This document shows positions 33,695 to 37,597 of a stretch of DNA of 37,597 bases, piece after piece. The notes under the pieces are model-generated. The model saw nothing but the letters and a program-made list of their open reading frames with translations. It did no database searches and had not been told where the DNA came from. Position 1 is the first letter of the stretch. Each line of letters starts with the position of its first letter. The position numbers and the translations under genes are program-made. The DNA is from a virus, in IMG/VR virus record IMGVR_UViG_3300023174_000361, positions 1 through 37,597 of that record. One strand, given 5' to 3'.

Positions 33695-34633
33695 ATGGCA
33701 ACTTGGAAAAAAATACTAGTTAGTGGATCTAGCGCACATGTATCAGCTGTAACGGCATCAAATCTTACAAACACTAATATTTTAATGTCCGGACCTGGTG
33801 GAAGGATAAAAAATACAGGATTTACCTATGGCTCTGGAACCCTTAATCTAGGAAATACTATTGTTTCCGGATCTGTCTTTTCGGGTTCTTTTGTTGGAAA
33901 TGGTTCGGGATTAACAGGACTTGTAACTTCTCTAAGGATAAGTGGTTCTACAGGTAACGATGTACTAGATTTAAAAATAGATAAATTGTCAATTTTAGGA
34001 GGATCTACTCCTATAACTACGGCTGTTACTAATAATACTGTTACTATAAATATTGCTAATGCTGCGGCTGACGGAACAACAAAAGGTCTAGCAACTTTTG
34101 ACACCGATGATTTTGATGCTAGTAGCGGATTAATAACTCTTGGAAATTCTCCTAATGGTGCCGTACTACAAGTTTCAGGTACAGTAAACGAAATTGATAT
34201 AAATAGGACTAACGGTTTAGTTACCGTAGGTTTACCTAGTGATGTAGTAATAACTAATGATTTAACCGTAGGAGGTGATTTAGTTGTAAATGGAGATTTA
34301 ACATATCTTAATGTAGCTAATTTAGCCGTTGAAGACGCTTTTATTTTGCTTAAATCAGGTTCTTCAACAATAGGAGACTCCGGTATTATTTTTGGAGGAA
34401 GTACAGGCATAGCTCAAAGCGGTTCAGCTTTAGTTTGGGATGGGAGTTATAATACAAATGATGGTCGATTATCTATTGTAGGTAATTTAGGCGCTAATGC
34501 AACAGGAAATGTAAGTCCATCTTATTATGTAGCTGGGGTTTACGAAGGTTCAGAGGCTAACGCCGCAACAAATAAAGCAGACCATCCAGGAAACATAAGA
34601 ATAGAAAATTCAGAAATTTTTATATATGTTTAA
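33695..34633 (+). CDS. Tail fibre/structural protein of the 'WKKILVSGS' type
   Basis: The 312-residue protein opens with ATWKKILVSGSSAHVSAVTA, matching the start of the long adhesin at 35554 (PNWRKLIVSGSNAELNSLK). It carries the FSGSFVGNGSGLTGL motif shared by all four fibre proteins here. The body is beta-rich and repetitive: NNTVTINIANAAADGTTKGL, VVITNDLTVGGDLVVNGDLT, then AVEDAFILLKSGSSTIGDSG. The end (PGNIRIENSEIFIYV) has no chaperone. Such proteins are typical virion appendages of environmental myoviruses. An out-of-frame ATG at 33690 is not used. The next gene overlaps its last eight bases. Confidence 0.82.
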   Translation: MATWKKILVSGSSAHVSAVTASNLTNTNILMSGPGGRIKNTGFTYGSGTLNLGNTIVSGSVFSGSFVGNGSGLTGLVTSLRISGSTGNDVLDLKIDKLSILGGSTPITTAVTNNTVTINIANAAADGTTKGLATFDTDDFDASSGLITLGNSPNGAVLQVSGTVNEIDINRTNGLVTVGLPSDVVITNDLTVGGDLVVNGDLTYLNVANLAVEDAFILLKSGSSTIGDSGIIFGGSTGIAQSGSALVWDGSYNTNDGRLSIVGNLGANATGNVSPSYYVAGVYEGSEANAATNKADHPGNIRIENSEIFIYV

Positions 34634-34871
34634 AAAATTAATAATGGGTATTATTCAAAAAGTTTCAAATAGAACAAAGGAAAACATTTCTTCTTATAAT
34701 TTATCTAAAAAAACAGATTCTACACTGTCTTTAACTTCTAGAGAAGTAGAATTTATATTAAGTACGTTAGGTGAATCTAACATGCAAATAAAGCACATAG
34801 ATTTTGTTTATAATTTAGTATTAAAATTACAAAATTATTATGAAGAATTAAAAAATAATAATGTAAAATAA
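34626..34871 (+). CDS. Small conserved-type phage protein (unknown)
   Basis: This 81-residue protein has a basic start and, from residue 31 on, a helical domain with TLSLTSREVEFILSTLGESN and IDFVYNLVLKLQNYYEELKN. I recall this 'LT..E.EFhL..hh.S...h..h..VYNLV.KLQ' pattern from small unnamed proteins in many environmental phages. No function is known. It overlaps the preceding fibre gene by eight bases. An alternative ATG at 34647 (residue 8) would give 74 residues without overlap. Confidence 0.7.
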   Translation: MFKKLIMGIIQKVSNRTKENISSYNLSKKTDSTLSLTSREVEFILSTLGESNMQIKHIDFVYNLVLKLQNYYEELKNNNVK

Positions 34872-34943
34872 TTATAAAATTTATTATTGGCCCTATGGGG
34901 AAGTGGGTTCTTAGGAGTTACCAACCATAATAAAAAATTAAAA

Positions 34944-35561
34944 ATGGATTATATAAAATTATACAATAGGTTATGTATATCAAGAAAATTATTAAATAGA
35001 AGCAAGAAAGAGGGCACATATTATGAAGCCCATCATATCCAACCTAGATCTTTGGGTGGTAATAATTCAAAATTAAATATAGTACTATTAACACCTAAAG
35101 AACATTATATAGCTCATTTATTATTATATAAACATTTTGGTAAAGTAGGAGGAGAGTATTTTAGAAAAATGTCTTTTGCTTTACTAAGTATGAGTAGTAC
35201 TAATAAAAATTATAAGAGAGACGGACTAGTAAATTCTAATTCTTATTCTTATTTTAGAGAATCTGCTATAAATATGACTTTAGGTCGTAAAATAGTAGAT
35301 ACAACAGCATATAAAAAACCTAAATCCGATATCCATAAAAATAATATAAGATTAGCAAGATTAACATCCCCCCCAAGAGACGAAAAAACAAGAGATAAAA
35401 TGAAACAATCCGCAATAAATAGAGTTCTAAAATTAAATGGTGCCTTTAATAATCATATAAAATCTACTTGTCCTATTTGTGAAAAAGAGGGGCAAAGAAA
35501 CGCAATGTTAAGATGGCATTTTAATAACTGTAAAATAAAAAAGGAGGTGACAAATGCCTAA
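34944..35561 (+). CDS. HNH homing endonuclease
   Basis: The 205-residue protein has an N-terminal HNH nuclease (residues 8-65: YYEAHHIQPRSLGGNNSKLN, then VLLTPKEHYIAHLLL) with H30/H31 and H54 as likely catalytic and metal residues. A NUMOD3-like basic helical stretch follows (IHKNNIRLARLTSPPRDEKT). It ends in a zinc finger with C176-P-I-C179, H192 and C196. This architecture is typical of free-standing phage homing endonucleases, which cut intronless alleles and spread their gene. I start at ATG 34944; an in-frame TTG at 34887 would add 19 residues, translated from an unusually GC-rich leader. It sits between fibre genes and overlaps the next one by eight bases. No intron is seen. Confidence 0.88.
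   Translation: MDYIKLYNRLCISRKLLNRSKKEGTYYEAHHIQPRSLGGNNSKLNIVLLTPKEHYIAHLLLYKHFGKVGGEYFRKMSFALLSMSSTNKNYKRDGLVNSNSYSYFRESAINMTLGRKIVDTTAYKKPKSDIHKNNIRLARLTSPPRDEKTRDKMKQSAINRVLKLNGAFNNHIKSTCPICEKEGQRNAMLRWHFNNCKIKKEVTNA
35541..35550 (+). promoter_or_regulatory. Strong Shine-Dalgarno site within the homing endonuclease gene
   Basis: AAGGAGGTGA is a near-perfect anti-16S match placed 3 bases before ATG 35554 (the GGAGG core is 6 bases away). Other starts I inspected in the window have only A-rich leaders. It lies in the last codons of the HNH gene and probably came with it. Confidence 0.7.
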
Positions 35562-37597
35562 TTGGCGTAAATTAATAGTAAGTGGCTCAAATGCAGAGCT
35601 TAATTCATTAAAAATATCGACCTCTTTAACAGCAAGTGGTCTACATTATCCTACATTAGATGGATTTTCAGGTCAGGTTCTCGGAACAGATGGTTTAGGG
35701 AATTTGGCATTTACAAGTATTTCTACAGTAACTGAAAAGGTAAAAAACGTATCAGGACATACTCTATATAAAGGTACTCCCGTTCATGCTACAGGGTCAG
35801 GAACTATGGGCAATATTGTTGGAGTAATACCTGCGAGTGCATCATTGGCTTCAAGTATGCCTGCAACCTTTATATTAGGAGAAACATTAGCAGATCAAGC
35901 CGAAGGTATAGGTATTATATCAGGACTAATACAAGGAGTTAATACTTCTGCATTTCAAAATGGAGAAGTTATATATGTAGGTACAAATGGAGGATATACG
36001 AATTCTCCTCCCACAGGTTCAAATCTAATTCAAAATTTAGGTATTGTAACTAAAATACATCCTACAAACGGAGCGGGTATTGTATTAGGAGCAGGTAGAT
36101 CAAATGCAACTCCAAATCTTTTAAATGGCAGAATATTTTATGGAACTAATAATAGATCTGTAGCAAGACCTTTAGCAGATATTATATCAGGTAGTATATT
36201 TTCATATACAGGTTCATTTTCGGGTGATGGAAGTAATTTAACAAATATAACAGTATCTCAAGTAGCTACAGTAACTGCTTCATTTGCATCAACGTCATCT
36301 ATTACTGTACAACATAATTTCAATTCTAAAAATGTTATAGTATCTGCGTATGATAATTCCGATTACTACTTCGTACCTGAAACTATAAATCTACTTGATA
36401 ATAATAGAGTAAAACTAACATTTTCTAATCCATCCACAGGACATGTTGTAGTTGCAAAAGGTGGTCATGCAATAAATGTTAGTGTACCTCAAGTAGCAAC
36501 AGTTACTGCATCATTTGTTGCTACATCTTCTTTAATTGTAAATCATAATTTTAATTCAAGAAATATTATAGTATCTGCATATGATTCATCTAATTTTTAT
36601 TTTATTCCACAAAGTTTAAGATTGATTGATGATAATAATGTTAGATTAACTTTTACGAGTCCATCTACGGGACATGTTGTTGTTGCCAAGGGAGGTCATT
36701 TGGTTAGTGGTAGTATTTTGTGGAATAATGTTATGAATAAGCCATTAGGTATTATAAGCTCGTCAGCTCAACTTTCTAATACGACAATACCAGGAAACTT
36801 AACAATAACAGGAAAGCTTACGGCAGAAGAATATTATACAGAGTTTGTAAGTGCGTCTATTATATATGAATCAGGATCTACCAAGTTTGGAAACAGTGCT
36901 GATGATAGGCATCAATTTACAGGTTCACTTAGTGTTCAAGGCACAGGTTCGATGAGACATCTTCTTCCGCAATCAGATAATTTATATGATTTAGGAAGTA
37001 ATACTAAAAGATGGAGAGATTTATACTTAGTTAGCTCTTCTATATATTTAGGAAAAACAAAAATATCTTCTGATAGTAATGGGTCAATATCTTTTACAAA
37101 TGTTAATAATCCGAGTCAAAAAGTAGTAGGTTCTTATTCAGGTTCATTCACAGGAAGTATAAAATTACCTACGGTACCACAAGGAGCAGCAGAAACAAAT
37201 ATACTTCTCGTAAATGGTAGTGGGAATATAGTATACAGAAATAACTTATCATTAACAGGAGCACAAGGAAACCAAGGCATTCAAGGAATTCAAGGAACAG
37301 TAGGTACTCAAGGTTTCCAAGGCAATCAAGGCCCACAGGGTAATCAAGGACCTACCGGAATACAAGGTACAGCAGGAACAAACGGAAACCAGGGTAATCA
37401 AGGACCTCAAGGTATTCAAGGAACAGTAGGTACTCAAGGTTTCCAAGGCAACCAAGGACCACAGGGAAACCAAGGACCTACCGGAATACAAGGTACAGCA
37501 GGAACAAACGGAAACCAGGGTAATCAAGGACCTCAAGGTATTCAAGGAACAGTAGGTACTCAAGGTTTCCAAGGCAACCAAGGACCACAGGGAAACC
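35554..37597 (+). CDS. Large collagen-like adhesin / tail fibre (partial, C-terminus beyond window)
   Basis: The 681 codons are open to the right edge. The N-terminus PNWRKLIVSGSNAELNSLK is the attachment motif shared with the 33695 protein. Beta-rich modules follow, including FSYTGSFSGDGSNLTNI and two tandem copies of a module ending STGHVVVAKGGH (about residues 245-310 and 311-385). This module is a distant relative of the YPVFTIYD module in the S74 fibre. Residues about 420-520 have the environmental-phage fibre pattern MNKPLGIISSSAQL, ASIIYESGSTKFGNSADDRH and YDLGSNTKRWRDLYLVSSS. From residue 568 a Gly-X-Y array ([16 protein letters not shown]) runs to the edge. A long host-recognition fibre is likely. 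Confidence 0.82.
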   Translation, partial: MPNWRKLIVSGSNAELNSLKISTSLTASGLHYPTLDGFSGQVLGTDGLGNLAFTSISTVTEKVKNVSGHTLYKGTPVHATGSGTMGNIVGVIPASASLASSMPATFILGETLADQAEGIGIISGLIQGVNTSAFQNGEVIYVGTNGGYTNSPPTGSNLIQNLGIVTKIHPTNGAGIVLGAGRSNATPNLLNGRIFYGTNNRSVARPLADIISGSIFSYTGSFSGDGSNLTNITVSQVATVTASFASTSSITVQHNFNSKNVIVSAYDNSDYYFVPETINLLDNNRVKLTFSNPSTGHVVVAKGGHAINVSVPQVATVTASFVATSSLIVNHNFNSRNIIVSAYDSSNFYFIPQSLRLIDDNNVRLTFTSPSTGHVVVAKGGHLVSGSILWNNVMNKPLGIISSSAQLSNTTIPGNLTITGKLTAEEYYTEFVSASIIYESGSTKFGNSADDRHQFTGSLSVQGTGSMRHLLPQSDNLYDLGSNTKRWRDLYLVSSSIYLGKTKISSDSNGSISFTNVNNPSQKVVGSYSGSFTGSIKLPTVPQGAAETNILLVNGSGNIVYRNNLSLTGAQGNQGIQGIQGTVGTQGFQGNQGPQGNQGPTGIQGTAGTNGNQGNQGPQGIQGTVGTQGFQGNQGPQGNQGPTGIQGTAGTNGNQGNQGPQGIQGTVGTQGFQGNQGPQGN
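37258..37597 (+). repeat. Gly-X-Y (collagen-like) coding repeat array, right edge
   Basis: The array has a 126-base period (14 Gly-X-Y triplets). The element GGAACAGTAGGTACTCAAGG starts at 37294, 37420 and 37546, and the last two copies are almost identical. It resembles the left-edge array at the DNA level when that array is read on its coding strand. Confidence 0.85.

Noticed and set aside
33826-34410. Long antisense frame (minus strand, 194 codons) inside a fibre gene
   Set aside because: The plus-strand product has recognisable fibre motifs and correct context; the antisense product has none.
34887-34943. TTG start adding 19 residues to the HNH endonuclease
   Set aside because: No ribosome site or family support; the HNH homology begins near the internal ATG 34944. 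The GC-rich leader is reported separately as odd.
37252-37581. Open frame antisense to the right collagen array (minus strand, 109 codons)
   Set aside because: It is the mirror of a repetitive coding array; its own product is a periodic Ser/Leu/Cys repeat without domain character.

Overview
The window looks like part of the genome of a large, contractile-tailed (T4-like) bacteriophage that infects a member of the Bacteroidetes, probably a flavobacterium-like host. The T4-like assignment rests on a baseplate block (gp5-like hub, gp25-like and gp6/J-like wedge proteins), a gp55-like late sigma factor, a gp46/gp47-type recombination nuclease and a DnaG-type primase. The Bacteroidetes assignment is an inference from strongly AT-rich sequence, A-rich start contexts that almost all lack a Shine-Dalgarno sequence, and one exact TAnnTTTG promoter with a TTG element upstream. 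No rRNA, tRNA, CRISPR array, integrase or insertion sequence was seen.

Layout. Positions 1-30285 form one long leftward gene block, read from right to left. It starts at a host-type promoter (30299-30328) with a four-helix membrane protein carrying an AT-hook tail, an HD-domain relative that has lost its catalytic residues, and a small membrane-anchored coiled-coil protein. A strong terminator follows (27753-27781). Then come the late sigma factor, a helical protein, the gp5-like hub, a small charged protein, gp25, gp6, a DNRLRE-like protein, a collagen/threonine-rich fibre protein, a 1525-residue tail protein and four further virion proteins. Three of those four share a C-terminal module. 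Downstream, in the same direction, is a DNA cassette: T7-endonuclease-I-type resolvase, primase and a single-chain Mre11-Rad50 (SbcD-SbcC) fusion. Last is a large collagen-like adhesin that runs off the left edge.

Positions 30286-30713 are a gene-free divergent control region with TACATG repeats. From 30714 rightwards, genes are on the plus strand: two unknown early-looking genes (one very acidic), a monocistronic 126-residue protein with its own terminator, and a cluster of fibre/adhesin genes. That cluster includes one protein with a self-cleaving S74 chaperone, a short paralogue of it, and two 'WKKILVSGS'-type proteins. An HNH homing endonuclease interrupts it. The last adhesin runs off the right edge in a second collagen-like array.

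How it fits together: the left block supplies the baseplate, tail appendages, late transcription switch and recombination/replication enzymes; the right block supplies host-recognition fibres. Both edges lie in Gly-X-Y arrays that are similar at the DNA level but in opposite orientation. The contig probably stops there because the repeats could not be assembled. Recombination between the arrays could also exchange the fibre tips. The most unusual items are the Mre11-Rad50 fusion, the dead HD protein, the AT-hook membrane protein with a possible frameshifted tail, the terminator just before the late sigma gene, and the inverted collagen arrays.
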